A stretch of DNA of 37,040 bases from Bacteroidaceae bacterium (GTDB lineage: Bacteria; Bacteroidota; Bacteroidia; Bacteroidales; Bacteroidaceae), in the NCBI GenBank assembly GCA_017455585.1, contig JAFSZU010000003.1:1-37040 (forward strand), in the 5' to 3' direction. The notes beneath the pieces were generated by a model, which worked only from the letters and a program-made list of their open reading frames with translations, searched no databases and was not told the origin of the DNA. Below, one piece after another: positions 8,561 through 17,829 of this stretch (positions are counted from its first letter, which is position 1; every line of letters starts with the position of its first letter). The position numbers were made by a program, and so were the translations under genes.

Positions 8561-8568
8561 CAAATATA
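8561..8568 (-). promoter_or_regulatory. Promoter (-7 box) for the GH2 gene within the 64-bp element
   Basis: CAAATATA read on the minus strand is TATATTTG, a perfect TAnnTTTG box, 44 bases before the GH2 start codon. It is the gene-proximal end of the repeated element at 8562-8689. No TTTG sits at the expected -33 distance. Confidence 0.6.
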
Positions 8569-8689
8569 GATAAATAACGCGAAATATAAGCCAGTCCGAT
8601 AAAGAATTTAAGTTTTCTTTAGAGGAAATATAGATAAATAACGCGAAATATAAGCCAGTCCGATAAAGAATTTAAGTTTTCTTTAGAGG
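8562..8689. repeat. Perfect 64-bp tandem duplication of a promoter-bearing element
   Basis: Two identical 64-bp units, 8562-8625 and 8626-8689, each starting AAATATAGATAAATAACGCG and ending TTTCTTTAGAGG. Related copies lie at 10672-10774 (opposite orientation, with a decayed second copy) and 20701-20769. In all three places the element ends in TATATTTG(C) pointing away from the repeat body, so it looks like a mobile or duplicated promoter. The rest of the 8518-8842 gap holds the lipoprotein promoter and nothing else recognisable. Confidence 0.9.
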
Positions 8690-8778
8690 AAAGATACACA
8701 TTCTCTTTCAATTCATGCTCTCCCTTTTCAATAATCTGAATAAACGTGCCTCCTTATATATTTTTTTCACCCTTTCTC

Positions 8779-8809
8779 TTTGCCCATACATGAATATGTT
8801 GTACCTTTG
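8779..8809 (+). promoter_or_regulatory. Consensus promoter of the lipoprotein gene
   Basis: TTTG at 8779-8782, 19 bases, then TACCTTTG at 8802-8809: a full match to the Bacteroidetes primary sigma factor consensus. The ATG follows 33 bases later. Confidence 0.75.
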
Positions 8810-8842
8810 ACGCCGAAATAAATGAGTTCTTATTGATTTGTT

Positions 8843-9556
8843 ATGATAATGAATAGGCTTTATTACCTGTTTTTCATATTGACCGTCCTTATTGTTGCTG
8901 GTACGGTTCTTTCCTGTTCTGGAAGTGAGGATGAAGTTGACATTCCAAAGTATGGCACACTTGTTAGTGTCGAGAATAGCCATTTCCGATTTGACCAGGA
9001 CAGTTGTCCGTTTCTGCAAGAGCAGGTGCCGACTTTTTCTGAAGAAGAACTAAAGAGCATGCTGATTGGTTACAAATGGGTTGAAGTCCGTGATTCTGCC
9101 TATAAAATCCAAGAAGATGGCACGTGTGTCCCCATGAGAGATTGGAAGTGGGTCCTTCCCATCAATAGTCCTTCTTCTTATTATGAACCTTTATTCCATT
9201 ACACTTACAAAGATTTATTTGCAACAGATTCTTGCTTGTATTTCTTCAGTGGCCACTATGACTGGAAGGAGCGTTTGGAAAAGGATGTTTTTTTTCAAGT
9301 CCGCTTGGATTATGTGAAATGCCGGTTTGAAAAGACAGGATACCATTGGGTCGCTGAAAGTCAAGGTAAACAATTCTCGATGTTGAGAATTGTTTACATT
9401 GACGGTCAGAAGATGATTGCAATCCGCTGGTTTGACGTTCCTATCAGTATCACGTCCTCTAAAGCGCTCCCTTATTGTCTCACATTTTATAGGAATGAGG
9501 GATCGAGCGAATTCTTGGATTCATTAATTGCCTATAGGAACTCCCATCATTATTAA
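8843..9556 (+). CDS. Hypothetical lipoprotein
   Basis: Unrecognised protein of 237 residues. The N-terminus has a hydrophobic segment (LYYLFFILTVLIVAG) and a lipobox-like VLSC, so it is probably exported and lipid-anchored at Cys26 or so; SGSEDEVD after the cysteine would suit surface export. The rest is soluble and aromatic-rich, with no repeats. Base composition is clearly lower in GC than the flanking genes, a hint of a recently acquired or fast-evolving gene. Its stop codon overlaps that of trxB, which converges on it, by 4 bases. An ATG two codons downstream is an equally good start. Confidence 0.75.
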   Translation: MIMNRLYYLFFILTVLIVAGTVLSCSGSEDEVDIPKYGTLVSVENSHFRFDQDSCPFLQEQVPTFSEEELKSMLIGYKWVEVRDSAYKIQEDGTCVPMRDWKWVLPINSPSSYYEPLFHYTYKDLFATDSCLYFFSGHYDWKERLEKDVFFQVRLDYVKCRFEKTGYHWVAESQGKQFSMLRIVYIDGQKMIAIRWFDVPISITSSKALPYCLTFYRNEGSSEFLDSLIAYRNSHHY

Positions 9557-10485
9557 AGTGTGGCCAGATAGCGCTCTGCCTCGATGGCTGCCTTGGCACC
9601 GCTGCCGGCGGCCACGACGGCCTGGCGGTAATGCGGGTCGGCCACGTCGCCGGCGGCATAGATGCCGAGGATGCCCGTGCGGGGCGAGTCGCCCTCGGTG
9701 AGGATGTAGCCCGTCTCGTCTGTCTGCACCCACGGGCGGAAGATGTCGGAGTTCGGCTTGTGGCCGATGGCGAGGAAGAAGCCGTCGATGGGCAGGTCAT
9801 AGCGTCGCTCGTCGGCTTCGCCCTTGCGATAGACCACGTGGGCACCCTCCACGCCGTTCTCGCCGTAGAGCCCCAAGGTGTTGTGCTCAAACAGCACCTC
9901 TATCTTCGGGTTGTTCATCACGCGCTCCTGCATGATCTGGGTGGCGCGCAGATAGGGCTTGCGCACGATGAGATAGACCTTGGCGGCCAGGCCGGCCAGA
10001 TAGCTGGCCTCCTCGCAAGCGGTGTCGCCGCCGCCCACCACGGCCACCGTCTTCTTGCGGTAGAAGAAGCCGTCGCAGGTGGCACAGGCCGACACACCCT
10101 GTCCACGGTATTTCTCTTCGTCGCTCAGACCCAGGTACTTGGCCGAGGCACCCGTGCAGATGATGAGCGCGTCGCAGGTCACCTCGCTCTCGTCGTCGAA
10201 CCAGAGGTGATAGGGAGCTGCCGAGAGGTCGGTGCGCACGGCCGATGCCTCGCGCATCTGACACCCGAAGCGCTCGGCCTGACTGCGCAGGTTGTCCATG
10301 AGCTCGTTGGCGTCGATGCCCTCGGGGAAACCCGGGAAGTTCTCCACTTCGGTGGTGGTGGTCAGCTGGCCGCCGGGTTGCAGGCCCTCGTAGAGGACAG
10401 GGGTGAGGCCGGCACGTCCGGCATAGATGGCAGCCGTGTAGCCCGCCGGGCCGCTGCCGAGGATGAGAAGTCTGATGTGTTCCAT
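9553..10485 (-). CDS. trxB: Thioredoxin-disulfide reductase
   Basis: FAD- and NADPH-dependent flavoenzyme that reduces thioredoxin in the cytoplasm. The 310 residues match the family in length. Visible are the N-terminal FAD fold (LGSGPAGYTAA, residues 9-19), GGQLTTTTEVENFPGFP, the redox-active CATC (Cys134 and Cys137), the NADPH fold VVGGGDTACEEA and the C-terminal FAD segment GIYAAGDVADPHYRQAVVAAGSGAKAA. It has its own consensus promoter and no gene following on the same strand for a kilobase. Confidence 0.96.
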   Translation of the reverse strand: MEHIRLLILGSGPAGYTAAIYAGRAGLTPVLYEGLQPGGQLTTTTEVENFPGFPEGIDANELMDNLRSQAERFGCQMREASAVRTDLSAAPYHLWFDDESEVTCDALIICTGASAKYLGLSDEEKYRGQGVSACATCDGFFYRKKTVAVVGGGDTACEEASYLAGLAAKVYLIVRKPYLRATQIMQERVMNNPKIEVLFEHNTLGLYGENGVEGAHVVYRKGEADERRYDLPIDGFFLAIGHKPNSDIFRPWVQTDETGYILTEGDSPRTGILGIYAAGDVADPHYRQAVVAAGSGAKAAIEAERYLATL

Positions 10486-10524
10486 TATTTCCAGATTAAA
10501 GTATTAAACTCTGACCGAGTGCTG

Positions 10525-10556
10525 CAAAGTTATGGAAAAAGCTTGTAAGGAGCAAA
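10525..10556 (-). promoter_or_regulatory. Consensus promoter of trxB
   Basis: On the minus strand: TTTG (10556-10553), 20 bases, then TAACTTTG (10532-10525). The trxB ATG lies 39 bases further on. Confidence 0.75.
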
Positions 10557-10671
10557 GGATTTTGGAAGAATAACGCAATTCGGCCTAAAATAAAGGCAAA
10601 TCGGGGAAGAATTAACGAGGGTCGAGCGGTTCAGGCGGATGTTGCACCGCTGCATTGTTCACATTTTTATC

Positions 10672-10774
10672 TCGACTGGCTTATAATCTCGGAGATTTTA
10701 TCTATCTTTCCTCTAAAGAAAACTTAAATTCTTTATCGGGTTGGCTTATATTTCGTGATATTTATCTATATTTG
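10672..10774 (+). repeat. Promoter-bearing repeat element, third locus
   Basis: Reverse-complement relative of the 64-bp element at 8562-8689, followed on its 5' side by a decayed partial copy (GACTGGCTTATAATCTCGG). It ends with TATATTTGC at 10767-10775, a perfect -7 box firing rightwards. No coding gene starts in the next 320 bases, so the promoter is either silent or drives the hairpin-rich stretch that follows. Confidence 0.75.
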
Positions 10775-10779
10775 CACCG

Positions 10780-10900
10780 TCATAGAGCGATAAAAGGCCC
10801 GTTTGTGCAATAATTCATTCCCCGCCGGAGGACCATGGTTCGCCGGCGGGGATTTGTTATTCGCCGACGGCGAATGGCGGTTTGCCGCCCCAAAATTTGC
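10780..10900 (+). ncRNA. Candidate structured RNA or long leader upstream of cyuA
   Basis: Immediately after the TATATTTG box lie three strong hairpins: CCCCGCCGG/CCGGCGGGG (10820-10828 with 10843-10851), ATTCGCC/GGCGAAT (10859-10865 with 10869-10875) and GGCGG/CCGCC (10876-10880 with 10885-10889). GGAGG three bases before an ATG (10834) could start a 25-codon arginine-rich peptide overlapping the hairpins. No poly-T run follows. A small RNA, a structured leader or a repeat are all possible. Confidence 0.35.
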
Positions 10901-10927
10901 CAATACGCCTAGGTCTTCGTAACTTTG
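10896..10927 (+). promoter_or_regulatory. Consensus promoter upstream of cyuA (distal)
   Basis: TTTG (10896-10899), 20 bases, TAACTTTG (10920-10927). It lies 176 bases before the cyuA ATG, implying a long leader. The sequence AATACGCCTA occurs both within it (10902) and just downstream (10948). Confidence 0.6.
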
Positions 10928-11051
10928 CGACCGGTTCCGGGGAGGAATACGCCTACTCCCAACAAGGTTTACACCAGCTCATATTTCATTTCCATCCATG
11001 CCTTACCTCTTTTTTTTATGTGGATGATGAAAAAAATGTGATGAATAGGGC

Positions 11052-11080
11052 TTGAGATTGAATGGAATGATGTATCTTTG
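11052..11080 (+). promoter_or_regulatory. Proximal promoter of cyuA
   Basis: TTG (11052-11054), 18 bases, TATCTTTG (11073-11080), 23 bases before the ATG. Confidence 0.6.
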
Positions 11081-11103
11081 TCGCACAAAATAGACTTTGA
11101 TCC

Positions 11104-12453
11104 ATGTTGACAGAGCAAGAAAGCAAGGAAATGCTGGCACTGCTGCACCGCGAAGTGGTGCCGGCCATCGGCTGCACGGAACCCATGGCAGTGGCGCTGT
11201 GTGTGGCACGGGCCACGGAACTGCTGGGCGAACGGCCCGCAAGGATTCGATTGAGCCTGAGTGGCAACATCCTGAAGAACGCCATGGGCGTGGGCATTCC
11301 CGGCACGGGTGGCATGATAGGTCTGCCCATCGCTGTGGCCATGGGAGCCATCGGGGGCAAGTCCTGTCTGGGGCTGGAGGTGCTGCGAGACTGCACGCCC
11401 GCCGACCTGGAGGCCGCCAAACGGTATATGTCTGAAGACCGCATCGATATTAAGCTGGAACAGCAAGACCCCGACAAACTCTACATCCATGCCACGGTGA
11501 CGGCGCAGGACGGACGGCAGCAGGAAGCCTGCATCAAGGGGGAGCATACACACTTTATGGACTCTGCCCCCGCCCTCCCTAAAGGGAGGGAGAGGTCGCC
11601 GTTGAAAAATGAAGGGACGATTATCTGTCAGGATGATTCTGTTTCCCTCGCTCCTCAGTCAAGTACGGACAAGCAAGACGGAGAGGTCGTTCTCTCCCTC
11701 TCCCAGGTCTTTGAGTTTGCCACCACCATGCCGCTCGACGACTTGCGCTTCATCCTTGAAGCCAAGCGGTTGAACGAGGCGGCGGCGGCCGACGGTCTGC
11801 GCGAGAACTACGGTCATCAGCTGGGCAAGACGCTGTGCAGCCCGCTGGGCAAGGGCATCATGGGCGACAGCATCTTCTCCCAGGTGCTGTCAGAGACCAG
11901 TTGTGCCTGTGATGCCCGCATGGCGGGAGCCAAGATTCCTGTGATGAGCAACAGCGGCAGCGGCAACCAGGGCATCTGTGCCACCATGCCTGTCGTGGTC
12001 TTCGCCCGCGAGAACCATAACACCGAGGAGGAGCTCATCCGCGCGCTGACGCTCTCGCACCTCACAGCCATCTACATCAAGCAGTCGCTGGGCACGCTCT
12101 CTGCCCTCTGCGGGTGCGTGGTGGCCAGCACGGGCAGCAGTTGCGGCATCACCTATCTCATGGGCGGCAGCTACGAGCAGGTGGCGCACTCTGTCAAGAA
12201 CATGATAGCCAACCTCACGGGCATGATCTGCGACGGGGCCAAACCCTCTTGCGCCCTCAAGCTGACCACGGGTGTCAGCACCGCCGTCATGTCGGCCATG
12301 CTGGCCATCCAGCACAAATATGTCACGGCGGCAGAGGGCATCATCGAGGACGACGTGGATCGCAGCATTCACAACCTCACCAGCATCGGCAGCCGCGGCA
12401 TGGACGAGACAGACCGTTTCGTGCTGGACATTATGACGCATAAAGGGAGTTGA
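11104..12453 (+). CDS. cyuA: CyuA/UPF0597 family (L-cysteine desulfidase / L-serine dehydratase alpha-like) with internal repeat insertion
   Basis: Family of presumed iron-sulfur enzymes; characterised members break down L-cysteine to pyruvate, ammonia and sulfide, and the fold is related to L-serine dehydratase alpha chains. Seen here: EVVPAIGCTEPMAVAL (residues 17-32), SGNILKNAMGVGIPGTGGMIGLP, and the C-terminal half with SNSGSGNQGI, GCVVASTGSSCGITYLMGG and GMICDGAKPSCALKL, which supply the conserved cysteines. At 449 residues it is slightly long. Residues about 155-199 (read from 11566-11700) look foreign: they include the palindrome CCCTCCCTAAAGGGAGGG and low-homology sequence, placed between HTHF and the conserved QVFEFATTM. 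No transporter gene is adjacent. Confidence 0.88.
   Translation: MLTEQESKEMLALLHREVVPAIGCTEPMAVALCVARATELLGERPARIRLSLSGNILKNAMGVGIPGTGGMIGLPIAVAMGAIGGKSCLGLEVLRDCTPADLEAAKRYMSEDRIDIKLEQQDPDKLYIHATVTAQDGRQQEACIKGEHTHFMDSAPALPKGRERSPLKNEGTIICQDDSVSLAPQSSTDKQDGEVVLSLSQVFEFATTMPLDDLRFILEAKRLNEAAAADGLRENYGHQLGKTLCSPLGKGIMGDSIFSQVLSETSCACDARMAGAKIPVMSNSGSGNQGICATMPVVVFARENHNTEEELIRALTLSHLTAIYIKQSLGTLSALCGCVVASTGSSCGITYLMGGSYEQVAHSVKNMIANLTGMICDGAKPSCALKLTTGVSTAVMSAMLAIQHKYVTAAEGIIEDDVDRSIHNLTSIGSRGMDETDRFVLDIMTHKGS
11572..11594. repeat. GC-rich palindrome inside cyuA
   Basis: CCCTCCCTAAAGGGAGGG, a perfect 18-bp palindrome, opens a stretch of about 120 bases of unusual composition in the cyuA frame that closes near a second CTCTCCCTCTCCC motif (11692-11704). 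It belongs with the GC-rich palindrome family seen at six places in the window. Confidence 0.7.
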
Positions 12454-12521
12454 GAGTTGAAAGTTGAGAGTTGAAAGTTGAAAGTTGAGAGTTGAAAGTT
12501 AAAAGTTGAAAGTTGAGTTGA
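12448..12521. repeat. Heptamer array between cyuA and tex
   Basis: About ten GTTGAGA/GTTGAAA units starting at the last codon of cyuA: the repeat provides its TGA stop (GGGAGTTGA). The array fills nearly the whole 84-bp spacer before tex. Confidence 0.9.
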
Positions 12522-12537
12522 AGGATAAAAGTTAATA

Positions 12538-14677
<2,140 letters not shown>

Positions 14678-14691
<14 letters not shown>

Positions 14692-14715
14692 CCCCTCCCG
14701 TGAGGGAGGGGAACC
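14678..14715. repeat. GC-rich palindrome at the end of tex
   Basis: GACCCACCCCTGACCCCTCCC GTGAGGGAGGGG type repeat; its TGA is the tex stop codon. It sits 80 bases from the inverted copy inside the start of the next gene (14794-14829). Confidence 0.85.
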
Positions 14716-14763
14716 CTGCGGGTTGCTCTGGAATAACAATAATCAATACACATCTGAAATATC

Positions 14764-15579
14764 ATGGAGAATCATGAAACAAGGCGCAAAACCGCTCCCC
14801 TCCCTCACGGGAGGGGCCGGGGGTGGGTCTTTATTTCCTGGAATGTTAATGGGCTGCGGGCTTGCGACGGCAAAGGGTTCCGCGAGACTTTCCGCACGCT
14901 GGATGCCGACTTCTTCTGCTTGCAGGAGACCAAGATGCAGGAGGGGCAGTTGGATATGGCCTTTGACGGCTATGAGAGCTATTGGAACTACGCTGAGAAG
15001 AAGGGCTACTCCGGGACGGCCATCTTCACGCGGCACACGCCGCTCTCCGTCTGTTATGGCCTCGGCATCAAGGAGCACGACACAGAGGGGCGTGTCATCA
15101 CGCTGGAATACCCCAACTTCTATGTTGTCACCTGCTACACGCCCAACTCGCAGGACGGCCTGAAGCGGCTGGACTACCGCATGACGTGGGACGATGCTTT
15201 CCGCGTCTATCTCTGCCGCTTGGATGCCCGGAAGCCTGTGCTCGTCTGCGGTGACCTGAATGTGGCACATGAAGAAATCGACCTGAAGAACCCCAAGAGC
15301 AACCGCATGAACGCGGGCTTCACAGACGAGGAACGAGCCAAGTTCTCCGCGCTCCTGGCTGCTGGCTTCACCGACACGTGGCGCGCCCGTAACCCCGACG
15401 TGCGCGATGTCTATTCCTGGTGGAGCTACCGCTTCCAGGCTCGCCAGAAGAATGCCGGCTGGCGTATTGATTACTGGTTGGTCAGCAACCGACTGTTCCC
15501 GCAGGTGACCGATGCGAAGATCCACACCGACATCCTGGGCAGCGACCACTGTCCCGTGGAGGTAGATGTGGATTTGTAG
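14764..15579 (+). CDS. xth: Exodeoxyribonuclease III (Xth family) with repeat-derived N-terminus
   Basis: DNA repair nuclease (3'-5' exonuclease and AP endonuclease), Mg-dependent, cytoplasmic. From residue 22 the protein is a standard family member: FISWNVNG (residues 23-30), QETK (Glu55), GRVITLEYPNFYVVTCYTPNS, GDLNVAHEEIDLKNPKSN with the catalytic Asp/Asn, RIDYWL and the final GSDHCPVEVD (His). Residues 1-22 (MENHETRRKTAPLPHGRGRG and two more) are not family-like and are encoded by a GC-rich palindrome. ATGAAA at 14774 may be the original start, split from TTTATTTCCTGG at 14830 by a 50-bp insertion, with 14764 as the replacement start. Confidence 0.93.
   Translation: MENHETRRKTAPLPHGRGRGWVFISWNVNGLRACDGKGFRETFRTLDADFFCLQETKMQEGQLDMAFDGYESYWNYAEKKGYSGTAIFTRHTPLSVCYGLGIKEHDTEGRVITLEYPNFYVVTCYTPNSQDGLKRLDYRMTWDDAFRVYLCRLDARKPVLVCGDLNVAHEEIDLKNPKSNRMNAGFTDEERAKFSALLAAGFTDTWRARNPDVRDVYSWWSYRFQARQKNAGWRIDYWLVSNRLFPQVTDAKIHTDILGSDHCPVEVDVDL
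14794..14829. repeat. GC-rich palindrome inside the first codons of xth
   Basis: CTCCCCTCCCTCACGGGAGG followed by GGCCGGGGGTGGGTC. It encodes APLPHGRGRGW on the plus strand. The same peptide pattern starts the CPBP protease (19692-). Confidence 0.88.
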
Positions 15580-15685
15580 TTTAAGGTTTAAAGTTTAAGG
15601 TTTAAAGTTTAAGGTTTAAAGTTTAAGGCTTAAAGTTTAAGGTTTAAAGTTTAAAGTTCAATGTTTAAAGTTTAAAGTTCAAGGG
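15580..15685. repeat. GTTTAAG/GTTTAAA heptamer array
   Basis: About 14 units of 7 bp begin directly at the xth stop codon. This is a variant of the GTTGAAA family. The remainder of the gap to 15764 is AT-rich with runs like GTCAAAT but no clear gene or promoter. Confidence 0.88.
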
Positions 15686-15764
15686 GGACATTAAACGAAT
15701 GAACAGTTGCGCTGTCTAATAGTAAATGGTCTAATTGTAAATTGTCAAATCGTCAAATAAAACC

Positions 15765-17129
15765 ATGACACACAACGAACACGACATCAGTCGCCGTCAG
15801 TTCCTGCGGAAGTTGGGACTGGGTTCCGCCTCAGCCCTTTCGCTGATGGCCATGGGACCGCTGCAGGGTCTCGCTGCAGAACGCAAGTCATCTCCTGCTG
15901 CCGCAGAAAGCGACATCAAAATGACCTACCGCGTGCAGAACGGTTCGGGAGAGAAGATCTCGCTGCTGGGCTATGGCATGATGCGTCTGCCGCGCGAACA
16001 GGAGGAGGTGAACCGCCTCATTGACTACGCCATCGCCCACGGTGTCAACTACTTCGACACAGCTCCCATGTATGCCGGAGGTCGCAATGAGGGGCAGACG
16101 GGTGCCGCCCTCAGCCGCTACCCGCGAGAGAAATACTATGTGGCTACCAAGATGTCCAATCAGAACCCGCAGACATGGCCCCTGGAGAAATCCAAGGAGA
16201 TGTATGAGAATAGTTTCAAGCAGCTGCGCGTGGATTATATCGACTATTATCTGCTGCACAGCATCGGCGGCGGTGGAATGGATGCCTTGCGCGGTCGTTT
16301 CCTCGACAACGGGTTGCTGGATTTCCTGCTCAAAGAGCGTGAGGCTAAGCGCATCCGTCATCTGGGATTCAGCTATCACGGTGATGTGAAGGTGTTTGAC
16401 TACCTGCTCGACCACAACGACGAATACCACTGGGACTTCGTGCAGATACAGATGAACTATGTCGATTGGCGCCATGCCGGACGTGGTCGCCGCCGTGCCG
16501 ATGCGGATGCAGAGTATCTCTATGGCCGTCTGGAGAAATTGGGCATACAAGCTGTGATTATGGAACCCATCCGCGGCGGTGGCTTGGCGAATGTGGCTGA
16601 CGAAATCCGCGAGCAACTACAGGCTGTGCGGCCCGATGACAGTCCCGCCACCTGGGGCTTCCGCTGGGTAGGTTCTTTCCCCAATGTTCTCACTGCACTC
16701 AGCGGCATGAACCGCATGGAGCACCTGGAGGAGAACGTGCAAACTTTCTCACCCCTGCAGCCCTGCACGGAAGCTGAGAACGAGCTGCTGGCACGCATCG
16801 CCGACCAGATGGCTGGCTTCCCCACCATCGGCTGCACCACCTGCGCCTACTGTATGCCCTGCCCCTACGGTGTGGATATTCCAGGCAACTTCGCCTTCTA
16901 CAACGAGGCTGTCACCGCCAAGATGCTGCCGCTGCCCGCGCCCACGGCCAGCGATTATGCCGAGCGTCAGGAAGCGTTCATCAAGGCATACCGCGAGAAG
17001 ATACCCCCCGAGAAGCGCGCCACCACCTGCACAGACTGTGGACAGTGCCTGAGCAAGTGTCCGCAGCAAATCCGCATCCCCAACCAGATGAGCCGCATCG
17101 TGGAACTCACGCGCAAACGCCGCAGATAG
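15765..17129 (+). CDS. Tat-exported aldo/keto reductase with C-terminal 4Fe-4S ferredoxin domain
   Basis: Putative periplasmic oxidoreductase of 454 residues. The N-terminus carries a twin-arginine signal (SRRQFLRK, Arg10-Arg11, then a mild hydrophobic stretch ending at LAAER). The AKR barrel follows: YGMMRLPR, the Asp/Tyr site in YFDTAPMYAGG, ATKMS, and HSIGGGGMDALR near 165. The C-terminus has two cysteine clusters, CTTCAYCMPCPYGVDIP (about 356) and CTDCGQCLSKCPQQIRIP (about 420), enough for one or two iron-sulfur clusters. Such proteins are widespread in anaerobes but their substrates are unknown. The last codons and the TAG stop (CGCCGCAGATAG) lie in a repeat arm. An FMN-binding protein follows, which could be a redox partner. 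Confidence 0.92.
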   Translation: MTHNEHDISRRQFLRKLGLGSASALSLMAMGPLQGLAAERKSSPAAAESDIKMTYRVQNGSGEKISLLGYGMMRLPREQEEVNRLIDYAIAHGVNYFDTAPMYAGGRNEGQTGAALSRYPREKYYVATKMSNQNPQTWPLEKSKEMYENSFKQLRVDYIDYYLLHSIGGGGMDALRGRFLDNGLLDFLLKEREAKRIRHLGFSYHGDVKVFDYLLDHNDEYHWDFVQIQMNYVDWRHAGRGRRRADADAEYLYGRLEKLGIQAVIMEPIRGGGLANVADEIREQLQAVRPDDSPATWGFRWVGSFPNVLTALSGMNRMEHLEENVQTFSPLQPCTEAENELLARIADQMAGFPTIGCTTCAYCMPCPYGVDIPGNFAFYNEAVTAKMLPLPAPTASDYAERQEAFIKAYREKIPPEKRATTCTDCGQCLSKCPQQIRIPNQMSRIVELTRKRRR

Positions 17130-17234
17130 CCTCGCAGAAGCGTATATCGTCTAGCAGAAAGCGCAGATAGTAAAGGAAACTACAGAGATGCTTAAAGGAG
17201 CGGACTTATGTGGCATCTGCGATGTCTGCGGGAG
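17119..17234. repeat. GCAGAT-type inverted-arm repeat
   Basis: Left arm CGCCGCAGATAGCCTCGCAGAAG, right arm GGCATCTGCGATGTCTGCGGG; each arm contains repeats of (C)GCAGA. The design matches the CACAGATT elements but with a different unit. It overlaps the last 11 bases of the aldo/keto reductase gene. Confidence 0.65.
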
Positions 17235-17285
17235 ATTTATAACAAAACTACGATAATTGATAATGGATACATTATGACACGCATG

Positions 17286-17306
17286 TTATTTCTTATTTCT
17301 TATTTC
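17286..17306 (+). repeat. Three tandem TTATTTC heptamers in a signal-peptide coding region
   Basis: Three perfect TTATTTC units. An ATG at 17274 precedes them and the conserved frame VSASAQTQ follows. With three units the two are out of frame (34 bases apart); with two or five units they would be in frame, and five would give a signal peptide reading MTRMLFLISYFLFLISVSA. Confidence 0.85.
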
Positions 17307-17307
17307 C

Positions 17308-17658
17308 GTGTCTGCCTCTGCACAGACACAAACCGCTGAAGTAATCACCAAGGAGGACGGAGCCACCGTCATCAACACCACCACCCTTGCAGACGATGTG
17401 GAGGGCTATGCCGGCCCCACGCCGCTGAAGATCTTTATCAAGAAGGACAAGATTGAGAAGATTGAACCGCTGAAGAACGTGGAGACACCCAAGTACTGGG
17501 CACTCATCAAGCGAGACCTCCTCAGCAAGTGGAACGGTCTCACCGCCAAGAAGGCTGCCACCCAGCAGGTGGATGTCGTCACCGGTGCCACCTATTCTTC
17601 TGAGGCTGTCATCGAGAACGTCCGCCGCGGCCTGGACTATTACAACAAGAAGAAGTGA
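17308..17658 (+). CDS. FMN-binding domain protein, signal peptide out of frame
   Basis: Small protein with a complete FMN-binding domain of the RnfG/NqrC type: GYAGPTPLKIFIKKDKIEKIEPL, then WNGLTAKKAA and the flavinylation-like motif VTGATYSS, in which Thr or Ser would carry covalent FMN. The frame as written opens with GTG (VSASAQ), which looks like the end of a signal peptide, so this is not a natural start. The missing front is encoded from ATG 17274 in another frame, which stops after 21 codons. Loss or gain of TTATTTC units at 17286-17306 would rejoin them. It may be a phase-variable exported redox protein, a simple pseudogene, or a sequencing error. It follows the ferredoxin-type reductase and could receive electrons from it. 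Confidence 0.75.
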   Translation: MSASAQTQTAEVITKEDGATVINTTTLADDVEGYAGPTPLKIFIKKDKIEKIEPLKNVETPKYWALIKRDLLSKWNGLTAKKAATQQVDVVTGATYSSEAVIENVRRGLDYYNKKK

Positions 17659-17667
17659 ATATAGATC

Positions 17668-17813
17668 AACCACAGATTTCACAGATTACACGGATTGAGT
17701 TCTTTCTATTATAAGAAATCTGTGCGCTCGACCTCTGGTCGCTTCATACTTGAAGAAATACAGATAACAATTACACAGCGTAAAGAATCTGTTTAATCCG
17801 TGGAATCTGTGGT
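17668..17813. repeat. CACAGATT-type inverted-arm repeat (copy B)
   Basis: Left arm AACCACAGATTTCACAGATT then ACACGGATT; right arm AATCTGTTTAATCCGTGG then AATCTGTGGTG. Same family as 2607-2823. It fills the gap between the FMN-binding gene and the next one. Confidence 0.8.
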
Positions 17814-17829
17814 GTAATAATAGAATTCA

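Noticed and set aside
10834-10911. 25-codon arginine-rich peptide (ATG after GGAGG)
   Set aside because: The frame overlaps three hairpins, and arginine codons simply follow from the CGCCGG sequence; not supported enough to call a gene.
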